Shown here: positions 1 to 59,700 of the stretch, in pieces | Numbering within the stretch: position 1 is the first letter of the stretch | Layout of the letters: each line of letters begins with the position of its first letter | Notes under the pieces: model-generated | The model's database searches: none | What the model was told of the DNA's origin: nothing | What the model saw: only the letters and a program-made list of their open reading frames with translations | Program-made: the position numbers and the translations under genes | Source of the DNA: Arbacia lixula | Lineage: Eukaryota; Echinodermata; Echinoidea; Arbacioida; Arbaciidae | DNA: 64,000 nucleotides | Reading direction: 5' to 3' | Assembly: GCA_963669155.1 (NCBI GenBank) | Contig: OZ022580.1 | Location: 16,018,797 to 16,082,796, forward strand

Positions 1-130
1 CAGTTAGATTGTCAGGCTGTGTGAACCCTAGTTGAATTAGGAGTGTCCAAATTTGCAATGGACATGCAGTAATGAAAGGTGTGTGGCTATAATCATCAGA
101 ATGATTGGCCTACTTGGAAGTGGTCATAAA
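1..130 (-). repeat. Interspersed repeat family I, partial
   Basis: This resembles 31010-31130: both carry the sequence GTGAACCCT, then AGTTGAATTAGGA or CGAGTTAGGA, then GACCATGGAAGTGCAGTAA or close variants. The rest of 130-898 is intron with no recognisable gene. Confidence 0.5.
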
Positions 131-898
131 CATGGATAATATGAATTGAGGCGGGGGAGTGGTAAATGGACTTTTATCACTTAACAAGAGACAAGAGTAC
201 ATCACTGGTAAATGAAGTATGGTGTACATGAATTTACGGGCATGTGTTTCTATGGGTACCCAAAGAGTGTATATCATTTGAAGTATATCTGTGTGTCATA
301 CGTTCTTATCCCAGTTCACCATGGGGAGTAAAGTTGCACTCCCCTGAGTGACCTAGGTGGGCTTATGTATTTCCAGGCTCTCTTTGGGCAATAAGGAATG
401 TGATATAATCTTGAATAAAATGAGCTCTATGGAGACATACCCTCAAGTTTGACCATGCTCATTCATAACAGAAACCTCTTTTACTGGTGACCATAGACTC
501 ATTTTCATTCTTTCCTTTGGGTGTAAGAAATATGATGAGCAAACAGCCCTGTCTGTACTGATCACACTGAATCCCTTCAAAAGAGTTTATATATCACTTT
601 TACCATGTCATTTGGATGGCCTTTATATACAGGTTTGACTGTCTTTGTAATAATGAGCAAAAGTAGAGATTTATGGAGATGCACCCTCCATTTCCACCAT
701 TGTAGCTCGTTAAACGATACATTTTACTGGTCACTATTTCCATAACACAGATCAAAATCTGACATGCACCCCTTGCTAACTCCTGTTAATTTGAACACTT
801 ACTCAAAATTTGCGTAATAGGTGTTTGGCAATATTGCTCATGGCAAAATGGCCTAAGACTTCAAGTATGATGTTTTTCTTTCCCTGTTGCGCCCAAAG

Positions 899-48782
<47,884 letters not shown>

Positions 48783-48821
48783 TTCCCTGTAGATTGATAT
48801 TGTCTTAAGATTGGGCAATGT

Positions 48822-49432
48822 ACCATGGGCACCATCGATCAGTAAGATCACTCGCGTCTTGAAACGGTGCCTCTAACAAGATGGCCTGTCCCTTTTACAA
48901 ACATCAGAAAACTTCATGAAAGTTTGCACATATCTAGCACATATCTTTGGGATACCATCTGTGAAATTTTAAGGTCAGAGGTACTATAATTCCAGTAGAA
49001 TAAATGAAAATCTGACTAGTTCTTGACTGAGATTTGACTATTTTCTTGGTACGAAAAGAAAGCTTAATCAATTATTTTAGATAATTTCCTCAAAACCGAA
49101 TATTACGCTTTGTCGATTCCAGGGAAAGGTTATATAGCCACTCTCTCTCAAATGATGGCAAAGTCAGGAAACTTTCAGACTTAGGTTTCCAAAAAGGATG
49201 GGCTACCTTTAATAGTCGGTAAGTACCATGGGCACCATTGAGCAGTGAGATCACTCGCATCCTGAAAGGGTGCCTCTAACAACAGCATGTGCAACAGTTG
49301 ATTGGCGGGCGCTTGGAGATCCCTCGCATACGCAAGAGCTCTCAAAAACTTTTGTGACCCTTTGACATTACTTGCATCACCGAGAGCATCCCAACAACAG
49401 CATCTGCAATAGCCCCACTCTATGAGGGTGTG
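48822..49432 (+). repeat. Decayed copies of the DOCK terminal exon region
   Basis: 48822-48880 (ATGGGCACCATCGATCAG, GGTGCCTCTAACAAGATG), 49226-49330 (ATGGGCACCATTGAGCAG, GTGCCTCTAACAACAGCATG, GGAGATCCCTCGCATACGCA) and 49370-49430 (CCCAACAACAGCATCTGCAA) resemble the end of exon 32 near 48687-48780. All are out of frame, beyond the stop. Confidence 0.75.
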
Positions 49433-51018
49433 TATGGATCTAACTTGTGGAATATGTTATTGGAAGTATGGTGTATGAATATATGGGTTGTGATTGCCAT
49501 TTTTTTGTGTGATTTCAATGTGTTTTCGTGATTACCATATGTCAAAATATGTTCTTCCAGGGTTGTGAGCACCTTCCATTGATGGATGTGTCTCAACACC
49601 AACTGTTACTCTTCCAATTCAATTTCTTTAATTGGTAATAGGAATTAGGGTTATGGTCATCATTCGAAACATTTGTGTGCTAGTCTATATTGTACATGTT
49701 TCACAATTAATAGTAAAACCACCACTTAATAGTAAAACCTTTTATCAGGAGTTAAGAAGCTAAAATATGATATCCAAGAACTTGCTTTAAGTGAGAAGTG
49801 AGAATAGTATAGGTTTGCTGGGGAACATGTTTTCCTCCTTCTTTTCAAGCACAGCGAAAGAAGCATGCAGGTATACCTAGATACATTCTTCTGAAGGTAA
49901 AGTGCATACCAAAATCACCGAACAGGTTACATGAAACCCTAGTAACGAGAAGTGATAAGTAGAAATATCAGTCTTTGGCAAAAGTGATTTGGCAATATAT
50001 GTGCTCGCTCCATGTGATGCTTGCTGCACGGCCTTAACATAACATTAAGGCGTTTTTGACTTCTTGCTTTTATTCGATGCTAACCAATATGCGTTGTTCT
50101 ATGTTTGAATATTGTGTGGTACATATTTGTGAATGAAGAAAGCACCTGTTTCAAGCTGCACACTATTATTCCAAAACAAATTCCATCCTGTTTCCTCGCT
50201 GCTCTATGAGACCAAGTGTGAGTAGTGGTAGAAGTCATTTTTCCTCCATTTATTTATTTATTTCATTACCAGCAGCTTGTTGAGTTACTCACTGTGCATG
50301 AAGCAAGAGTTTTGATTGATAAATGTATGATTCTGCTGAAGTAATATATTCTATCAATATTTGGAATTATGTAGTTTTAGTTATTAATGTGACAATAGTG
50401 TATTTGGAAATCTTCCCAAGATGAGCTATGGGCAATGTTATGTATTGGGAGTGAGCCTTATAAAAAGCTAGTGAGCTATCATTTGTAATAGAGTGATTTA
50501 ACACCTGTTGTAAGTTTGAAGGCCACCACAGATGACATAATCCGATCAGTCCTATGACTCCGAGACTGGCAAACTCGCAGGAGGCTGTCCTTGAATTTGA
50601 GCATATAGGTGAAACATTTACAATCGTAGGCCATTACAACCGTAGAATCATGGTAGAATCGTGCCTTCTGCGGTGGCCTTGAATGTTATACCGCTACATT
50701 GGAGCTTGAGATAAATGGTGCAGTGATTCACAATATCGCAAATAAGGTACAATATCACCACGCGTGGCGCTTAAGCACTTATCGGATTTTGGGCCTGTGA
50801 GGTGGTTAACTGTGCACTTTCGATTATATTACATGTAGTAGGTCAGCACAAGCGATCGCACTATCATCATCGCTTTCCCATTAGCCCACAGTCCCGTAGA
50901 AATTTGTCCTATATTTGCTATTATATCCCTAATTAATATATTCTAGTTCGTTAATTGGTTGAAAGGGTGTCAACATGACCACAAATAGATGAACTACATG
51001 TATTTGAAGGAAGAGAGC

Positions 51019-51083
51019 TCAGAGGGAAAAAAAGTACTATTTTGTGACGTCATGTCAAAAATAGTCTTTTTTTTTCCCTCTGG
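51019..51083. repeat. Hairpin-forming palindrome centred on a CRE
   Basis: CAGAGGGAAAAAAAG and its mirror TTTTTTTTTCCCTCTG flank ACTATTTTGTGACGTCATGT. Probably a short foldback element. Confidence 0.75.
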
Positions 51084-52627
51084 ACTATCGATATCCAGGC
51101 TATCGGTGATCGATACAACTTTCATTGATTCATCGATTCATTCTAGGTAAATGCGCTACACACAAAATCTGTGCCATACATATCTTTCCAGCTGCTTTTT
51201 GGCATTTTAGCGGAAAATCATTGGGCACACTGCCGGAACTCCCGTGGTGTTGCGGCCGAGGTGCGACTTGAATTTCCGTTGGTTTGCTCAAGCCGCAGGA
51301 AATAACAAAACATCTGAATCGGGCTCCTGCGTTCGGAGCTAAGAGCATGGGCACAATGCATGGGCATTATATTACAAAATAGTACCGCATGTCCTCCACT
51401 TAACCTCGGTGCAAATAGATTCCACAAGATCCCTCATGGTCATGAAATATTTGTATACTATAATGTAAGACAGGAGAGTTCGTACGAGATGTTTCAGAAG
51501 ATTACTGTAGTAGAACCGTGACTAAAAGAGCGGTTCATTGCTCCGACGCAAAGCACTATGTGCCGGACTACAAGATCGGAAGTATACATGTGAAAAATTG
51601 GGCTGGAAAGCTGATAGCGCTGCGTACAGTGATATTTTATACTTATTTGCGATATCGAGGATTGCAGCCACGGATTGCAATGACTCCAAATTATTGCAAC
51701 CATTTGCAGTCAGCTCGATGTGTTTGTACATAGTTACATGCATCCATGCACATTTATAATCAATTGCAGGTGGATAGATGGTGTAGTTCCTTTAATTAAA
51801 ATCAAGCTCTTTACACGTGTGAAAGTCAATGACACAGGGTTATGGCGTACATTCATACGACCAAACAAAACTGTCTACATGCATTTGCAGAAAAGAGAGA
51901 GCTAAGTACAGAAGTGAAGAGCAAGACATGTATTTGAATCGAGAAATGCATCTTCTTTTTGTTATTGAATATTGTGTAAGCCATAATGAATAATGAGTAA
52001 ACTATTTAAACATGTTTTGCTGTATGTTCAAATATTTGATTGATATATTGGATAGAAAGCCAGTTGACTGGCATTTTATATTTTTATCATGTTAAATTAA
52101 AATGTTGTTTTTAATTCACTGTAACAGCAGTGAATGTGTATACAGCATGATATACATCATGTTACTTTGTTCATCTTATTCAGTGTCTATTGTGTAGACA
52201 ATGTGAATGTACTTAATACACTTCATTATTATAACTTGCCATATTTAAATCTAGTGTATTCCTGTAAAAGCAAATTTGTTTCCATTCATGCAAAGCCACA
52301 AATAAGATTAATGGCTGCCTGTATATCAACTTTATCAATTGGAGCATTTGATAATAAGTGATTCCTACGTTGTGTAAGATCTCTGTGTATGCACCTTTAT
52401 CAGTTACAATTCATGAAATTGTCTGGTATGGTTTCTATTGCAAAATCAAGATCACTAAAGGAAGTTGAGAAAGTAACAATTTTGAAAAATGATACACATT
52501 GAATGTTTTTGTTAGTAAATATGGCTTCCAGTGCAGAAATTTATTGTTAATGTGGAGCCAGAAGAGGTACTGCAGTAATATATTTACTAGATTATTTTCT
52601 ACAATTAAAAAAAAAGAGCCTAGTGAT

Positions 52628-53192
52628 CTGGGGTGGTATTCCAGCACAATCTTAAATGCTAACTTAGGAGAAATCTTATCCTAAGTCTAAGATTCTCCTT
52701 AGTGGTTTTCCAGAACGATCTTAACTTTTCTCCTAACTCTGCTCCTAAAATTTCTCCAAAGTTTTATGCAAATGTATGCAAATCATAGTCAGGAGGATTG
52801 GTATTCCAGGATGTAAGAGAGGATTTAAGAGAAAACTTCATCCCCCTGTCTTAGCTGTTCATAATACACGCAATAAAAAAGAGCAGCATTCATTTGCATA
52901 AGCGCGCGTACATGATTGATATGCGCACACATAGTTGCACGACCACAAAGTTAGGATCAATCCTAGGGGGAGGGCCCGATGAGATGCTGTGATTGTGATT
53001 GGCTGTTCATAAATGAAACACTTTCCTCCATTGGCTAATAAATGTGCACTGGGTGGGGTCAAACCCTCCCTAATTTGCATTTAGAGAGTCCTAAGAGGAC
53101 GTTTTGGAATACCAATTTCTATCTCTTTTCGGCACCTCGTAACTCAGGGACTTAGGAGAAAACTTAAAATAACTTCTGAAATACCACCCCAA
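52628..53192. mobile_element. MITE family H, 565 bp
   Basis: Ends CTGGGGTGGTATTCCAGCAC and CTGAAATACCACCCCAAG are inverted. Internal arms carry CTTAGGAGAAAT / GACTTAGGAGAAAAC and repeated TGGTATTCCAG. Non-coding. Confidence 0.82.
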
Positions 53193-54625
53193 GGTCAGTA
53201 TGCGTGTAGCTGTGGCCAAGTATCATTGTCAAGAACAGCGAAAATATCTTTCAAAGCTCTTAGGTGGCCAAGTTTAGGCCTTGTTGTTTTTTGAAAATAC
53301 ATGGTAGGTGCCCCATTCAGAAACCATTTAGTGGTCGCCTCAGTCTTTTGCCTGTCCTATATACCTTTTAACATCTCTTGTAGGACACCATGTATGCATA
53401 ATTATAATGTGTCAAGTTAGTCTGTATATCATAGCTCCTAAAATTATATAGTTTATTACCTGTAGTACTATTGTAGTTAATTTGTATATTGTTTCATATC
53501 ACGGATTCAAGGAAAAGTAAAAAGCATGACATAGAATGACCTGTTACTGCAAAATTGTGCTAGAGTTGACTCAAGAAAGTTGTTAGACATTAGTACCTTT
53601 CTTTGTCATTTGTCCTAATTCTCAAAGAAGTTTTTTAAGCTTAAATGTTTGTTTACAGTTTATCCTGCCTGTAAAGACTCCCCCAAGGTACACAGGAAAA
53701 AAATGGTGTTAAGGTTATTGACAGGTGCAAAGACATGAAATCGGTCTAAAGGGATCAAATTTGAATCTTTTGAAAGACGGGTGGTATTCGTAGAAAAGTT
53801 CCATATAACATATTGATTTTGTGGGGATGAATCACATGACATGATAAAATATGCAAGTTATTCTTTACAGAGGAACTTAAAGGATAGATGTGGTGTAGAC
53901 CAATTAAATTAATGGAAGTATCATGTTACTAATCTGTGGCAGTACACAGCATCTAATCAAAACATTCTCCACTAATACAAGCATGTATGTTCATGTGTAC
54001 AATATACTGTAACTTCCATAGCTCAGAAATATCATGCAACCAAGTGCAATTGTAGGTAAATGTGTTTATGTATGTGTAGACAGTAATGTATATCATTTAA
54101 TAGTGTACATAAATTTGCACGTTTAGTAATAAAATGAATCTATACTCTCTACACGTTATGTTTTATTTATCTGTTTGGTCTGTGGCAGGTTTATGTTGTA
54201 GCCATTGACAGGTGATTCAAGAGCAAAGGAGAGAAGATCGAGAGGGAATGAAACGGCAGAGAGATTTAGAAATGAATGAAAGGATATGATTTGTATTGTA
54301 ATGGAAATTAATGGCCGTCATTACGACTCCAGAAATCATGACCGACCTGTTATGCCAGGACGACTCCTGTGTTTGTTTGATTTCTCAATTCGTTGAGTGA
54401 ATTGTCTTCATGATAATAAAGGGGGGGGGGGGGTGTCATTAATAATGCATGATGCTTCTAGCAGGAAAGAAGTTGCGGGCTGGCATGTATGGTGCACAAT
54501 GATCATTGTTGTGTTCTGAATTATCTGATACACAAATTTTCAGTTTGACATCCATAAACTTTATGTGTTAAATGCAGCTTGATTTTAGTTGAAACTTGTT
54601 TTTAATTATTTGTCAAAATTCCTAG

Positions 54626-55040
54626 TACTCTACCTTTCCACCACACACCTCCTACTTGCTTTATACACACACTCTCCTTTCACACCACACACCTCCTACT
54701 TGCTTACACACACTCTCCCTTCACACCACACACCTCCTACTTGCTTACACACACTCTACCTTCACACCACACACCTCCTACTTGCTTACACTCACACTCC
54801 CTTCACACCACACTCCTACTTGCTTACACACTTCCTTCACCACACACACCTCCTACTTGCTTACACACACTGTCCCTTCACACCACACACACCCTTCTTG
54901 CTTACACACATTCTCCCTTTACACCACACATCTCCTACTTGCTTACACACTCTCTCCCTTCACACCACACATCTCCTACTTGCTTTATACACACACTCTC
55001 CTTTCACACCACACACCTCCTACTTGCTTACACACAGTTT
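54626..55040. repeat. About 40-bp minisatellite, ten units
   Basis: CCTTCACACCACACACCTCC-TACTTGCTTACACACACTCT units, 30-45 bases each with small indels. Open frames over it are by-products of the repeat. Confidence 0.95.
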
Positions 55041-55194
55041 TCATTACTGCACTCATAATGAGAAAATAAGAAAACAAACATTTATTTTTAATAGGCCTAC
55101 TTTTTATTTAAATATGCGGCTTCCTAGATAGCATGTACTTGTACACTGAAAATACTCGGCATGTTACATTCATGGCTCAACTGCATGCTACTTT

Positions 55195-55615
55195 TGATTA
55201 ATTTTTCTTTGCATCACACATTTAAAAAATGATTTGTGCTTTGATTTTGAATATTTTTTTTATTTAATTGCTCATCTTTTAAAAAAGCATTGACTAGTAT
55301 AATATTGCATTGTATTGCACGTTTCAAAAGATTTTTGCTTTGATTTTGTTTGTTTTTTATTGAATTGCTCAGCTTTTGAGAAAGCATTTATGAGTACAAC
55401 AGTATTGCTTTGCATTCCACCTTTTAAATATTGATTTTTGCTTTGATTTTTTTGTTGTTTTTTTCAATTGCTTTGCTTTCAAGAAAGCATTTATTAGTAA
55501 GACAATATTGCTTTGCATATAACAATGCTGGTTCAATACGTTGCTACTTTTGTATGAATTTGATTTGCATCGCCTTTTTTAAGACTGGTTTGTGCTTTGA
55601 TTTGGTTCTGTTTAT
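55195..55615. repeat. Tandem repeat, unit about 115-120 bases, three to four copies
   Basis: TTTTGCTTTGATTTT, CAATTGCTTTGCTT/GAATTGCTCAGCTT, AAGAAAGCATTTATTAGTA and ATATTGCTTTGCAT recur in order. Confidence 0.85.
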
Positions 55616-56677
55616 GTTAATCCACATTTAATACATTGTACGTAGAATTATCTTTTCATTACTCATTGTAATTCACATGATCTTGTACGCATTTGAATTT
55701 TTTTCACCATTACTGAGGCAGTACATTGTTGCACAAATATATAAATCATACTCACCCATTTGTTGTTTAAATGCAAAATATGAATACTTACCTTTGTCAA
55801 TTAATTACCATAATTTGTTTGTGCTCAGAATAGCAAAACAAAGAGACTGAATCTGAGCAATTTCACCTTGTCAAGTAACAAATACCAGGCAATAGGTCAC
55901 ATGGGATAACACACATTTAACTAATCAGACATAAGATACTAGATGGTTTCTAAATAAAATGCATCAATATGGGTAGATGGGTATATATTTTTTTTTTAAA
56001 ATTGGCAAGCTATATGTCTATTCCTTTGAAACATACTCGGTGATAATCTGAAAATGATTATTTTGTTTGCTTTTATCAGTCTATGCATGTATGTAAGAAG
56101 CCATCTTGCATCCTATATTTATGATTAACCAAGTGTGTACTATCTATTAACTGCCATGCAACTAACTGACTGATACACGACAAGTATAAAACAGCTCATT
56201 AGATATCAGTCTTTGTCTGCTGCTATGGTTGGATTTAGCACAATTCTGCATGTTTGTTGTTGTTGCTAAATAATTAAGTCTTAATTGTGTTCAGCTTCAT
56301 GTAGGATGAAGTAAATCCAGGGCATAGATGCCAGTGGACATACAGAGCAATATAAGATCTCCTTTCATAACGCAATAACATACTGCATAATAGTGAGGTG
56401 TGTATTTACAGGGGAAGGCCAGAGATTGGATAAGTCTTGCTCTGCATACCTACTAGGGTAAATGCCAATAACATGTGATTACTCCATCTTCCAATTTGCT
56501 GTATGCAACAATGCCTCAATAATTGTATGTAGATTTTCCAAGTAAATATGTTTGCTCAAAATATATGCCGTGATATCATCACATCATTTCAGTTAATTTT
56601 GTAGTATTTTTGTGCAATTGCTCTAAGCATCCAATGGAATGACTGGAGCCGAGCTTGTGTTGATGAATTTAGGGAGC

Positions 56678-56737
56678 TTAAACATGGTGCTTCAAGAGGC
56701 TTTTCAGGCGCTGTTGCTCATTCTTGAAGTATTTGCT
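56678..56737 (-). CDS. TMEM145-like: TMEM145-like exon 17, stop codon
   Basis: CATGCAG|AGCAAA acceptor, 19 codons then TAA at 56680-56678. It encodes SKYFKNEQQRLKSLLKHHV, a short basic amphipathic-looking end. Assigned by phase and splice sites. Confidence 0.62.
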   Translation of the reverse strand, partial: SKYFKNEQQRLKSLLKHHV

Positions 56738-59700
56738 CTGCATGTTCAACAAAGAGAAAGAAAGAAAACAAAAGAGATGTACATAAGTGGATTGCAGCCA
56801 GTATATATATAGAAGAAAGAATTATGGAATTAAAAATATATGTGCAACTAAAAAAAAAAAATCACAATATTATCTACTTTCACCTACCCATGAGGAAGTT
56901 GTGTCAGGCTCATTGGGTTTCTTTCTTATTGTCATTCGAGCGAACACAGGAGATTTCTAAAGGAAGAATACACAAGAAGTTTGAAAGAAAATATTGATTT
57001 TTACTTTAATTCTACTTTAGCATTGAAACGTAAAGGCATTTAAGAAACACACAAGTTCTATATTAGCATTAGAATTATACTTCTATTTTTATCTATACTC
57101 CAAAGCAATATTTTCTAGTACTGCAATTCATACAGATACATATATAGCTAAGTATGATGATATATTTCATTGTCAACTTAGATTATTATTTTTTTTTTCT
57201 TATAGATTTTTTACTCTTTAGTCATCAATACTGAATCTATGAAGAAATTTACTGACCTGTGGCTGTGGTTGAGTCAGAGGAGCAGGCTGAACAGCTGGAG
57301 TAGACTCAGTTCTCGTCTCTTCCCCAGAATCAGCATCGGAACCTTCATGGAGAAGGATCCTTGGCAGAATGATTGGCGTTGAATCACAGTACTGAAGTGG
57401 AAAACAACATGAAATGTTTACGATTTCAGTATAGATTTCATATCTTCTGTTGATCTCATCTTTTACCAAGAAAAGGAATACTCATAAATGCTGCATATTT
57501 AATCATGTGTCTTCTCTCCTTTCTTGCTATAAAATGTTGTTTTTTTTCAAACTATGCAACATGATTCAAGTTACCTTGACCGATTTGACTGATCCTCTGG
57601 CTGAGACAGGTCTGCCGTTGATTCCAAAATCATACATGATCTTTGGAATCTCATTCTTTCCTTTGAATAGCATGAGGAATTCACGTTTAGGCTGGCATTT
57701 TGTCATCTGAAAAGAAAGAATTATAAGATTTGTTTTTAACTGATTGTTTTCTATATATTCAAAAAATGAACTACAACATCAAAACATGAATATTCCAAAA
57801 ACATTATAGTATAAATTACAGTAATTCTTCATTCAGCAGTAATGTACAAAGAGAGGTAATCACTGACCCGTGGCCGTGCTGGACTCAAAGGACGAGGCTG
57901 AACAGTCTTCAGGAATGTGATGGCCTTGGTGACTGGTGAGGGTAGTGAAGAAGTCCTTTCAGCTGGAGTGGTAGACCCAGTAACCTTCTCTTTCCCAGAT
58001 TCGTTGTTGGAACATTCATGGAGAAAGATTCTTGGGAGCACGATAGGCTTCGAATCACAGAACTGAAATTAAAAAGAGAAACATTAACTAGAGATTTAAG
58101 CACGGTCTTCATATCTTGTGTAGATTTTATCCAAGAAAAAATTGTTTTCTATTCAAAACACGTAACTTCTCACTGCTTAGAGTAAAAGCATGTTTTTACT
58201 CTTCTTAAATATACATTTGCTAGAAACGATATGATTGTAAGTTCTATACACTGCCAAGCTGACAAAGGAATATATGGTAAAAAGAAAATTTGACTCAAGT
58301 TACCTTCACAGATTTGACTGATCCTCTGGCAGAGACAGGCCTGCCGTTAATGCCAAAATCATAGCACACCTTTGGTGTCTCATTCACCACTTTCAGTGCT
58401 TGATTCAACACCTTTGGCAATTCACTGGACTCCTTTGCTTCTCCATAGCAGGACTCAACATCTGCTGTCTTCATGCTGTCCACCTTGATTCAGATAAAGA
58501 TAATACAGTGAACTGTGGTTATTCATTTGTTTTCACATTATTTGTCTCAATAGATTACAATGCAGTGTAATCACAATAGAATTGTATTATATGTATAATG
58601 CAATGTTACCACCGAGGGTGATGTTTTCTGTTAAAAACACAAGGTAGTTAATCTAATTATGTAGCAGTGTATTGACTTGATTGATATACCTTTATGACGG
58701 GGAGAGTGAAGGGGAAGCACTTGTTCAGAGAGACTGGCATGGTTAGGACCATGAAATAGACGTGTCCAAGGAAAGCGGTCAGCCACTGCAGGCCATTACT
58801 GATGCATGCACTGTGTTCAAAGGCAGATTGAATGTACTGCCATGTTAAATATTAACAATCATTACAAAAATTATTGATATTTAACAGCTAAATATTAACA
58901 TAGCATGACAACTATTGAGAACGCTAATCCACACTGATGTAATCCACAAAGAAATAAACAGATGTCTATCTATGATATCGAAATATTTATTTTTATTATT
59001 TATTTTTTTCTGCTTACCTATCAATCCTTGGAAGAAATGATGATGCCAAGTAGATAGTGGCAGGTTCAGCAAGGAACCACACACCAAAGACCAGGGCAAA
59101 GGGCACGTAGAACATGGCCTTCTCAGGGTGGGATTTCATGGTGAAGAAGACACAGTGTAGAGTCCAGATGAATCCTGAAAATAATTAAGGTATCATATGA
59201 CTCATAGAAGGTATAGTGTGCCAACATAGAATTAACAGTAGCATGTGAGAGAGATATATGTTTAATAAAATTTTAATTCGAATAAAGTTATAACAAAATT
59301 TTCTTGTGAATACAGAAATTCAGGAAAAAATGTAAGTAGCTAGAAATTGCAACATTGGTTGAACTATTGTTATACCTGCGATGCGGCAGGCAATCAATCC
59401 TGCAGCAGGCTTGTAATCAACCAAGTCCAGGATGTCGCTGGGATCAGACAGGATGTACTCCAAGGTGAAGAAGACCAGGTAGGAGGCAGCATACAGCAGG
59501 GCATAGAAGGTCACCTTGAAGAAGCCATCAAGGCTGAGGCGAGCCCTAAGGAAGGGAGAAGATATGTACACTTCAGTATTCTATTGTATGTAATATATTC
59601 AACAAGTTTATGCACAACTCATATTGCAGAAAAGGATATGCCACATGTCATTTTTAAGAAAGCACATATCAAACATTTTGAAAGACTTTTATGAAGCTAA

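Larger units (their letters stand above)
48783..54140 (+). other. DOCK 3' UTR and flank, extent uncertain
   Basis: No further coding exon is visible. AATAAA occurs at 48999-49004 and again at 54128-54133, so the 3' UTR could end early or run for about 5 kb. The segment also holds decayed copies of the last exon, a CRE-centred hairpin and a MITE, listed separately; the remainder (49.5-50.9 and 51.1-52.6 kb) shows nothing I recognise. Confidence 0.4.
54141..56677. other. Intergenic region between convergent genes
   Basis: Contains a G run at 54421-54433, a 40-bp minisatellite and a 115-120-bp tandem repeat (separate entries). From 55650 to 56677 I see nothing apart from the expected 3' UTR of the minus-strand gene. 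Confidence 0.6.

Noticed and set aside
1..898. Further DOCK exons upstream of 899
   Set aside because: No frame here matches the DOCK sequence expected before exon 1; only intron and repeats are seen.
54589..55131. Frame of 180 codons with LLTHTLPSHHT repeats
   Set aside because: Translation of the 40-bp CACA-type minisatellite; all three frames are open for the same reason.
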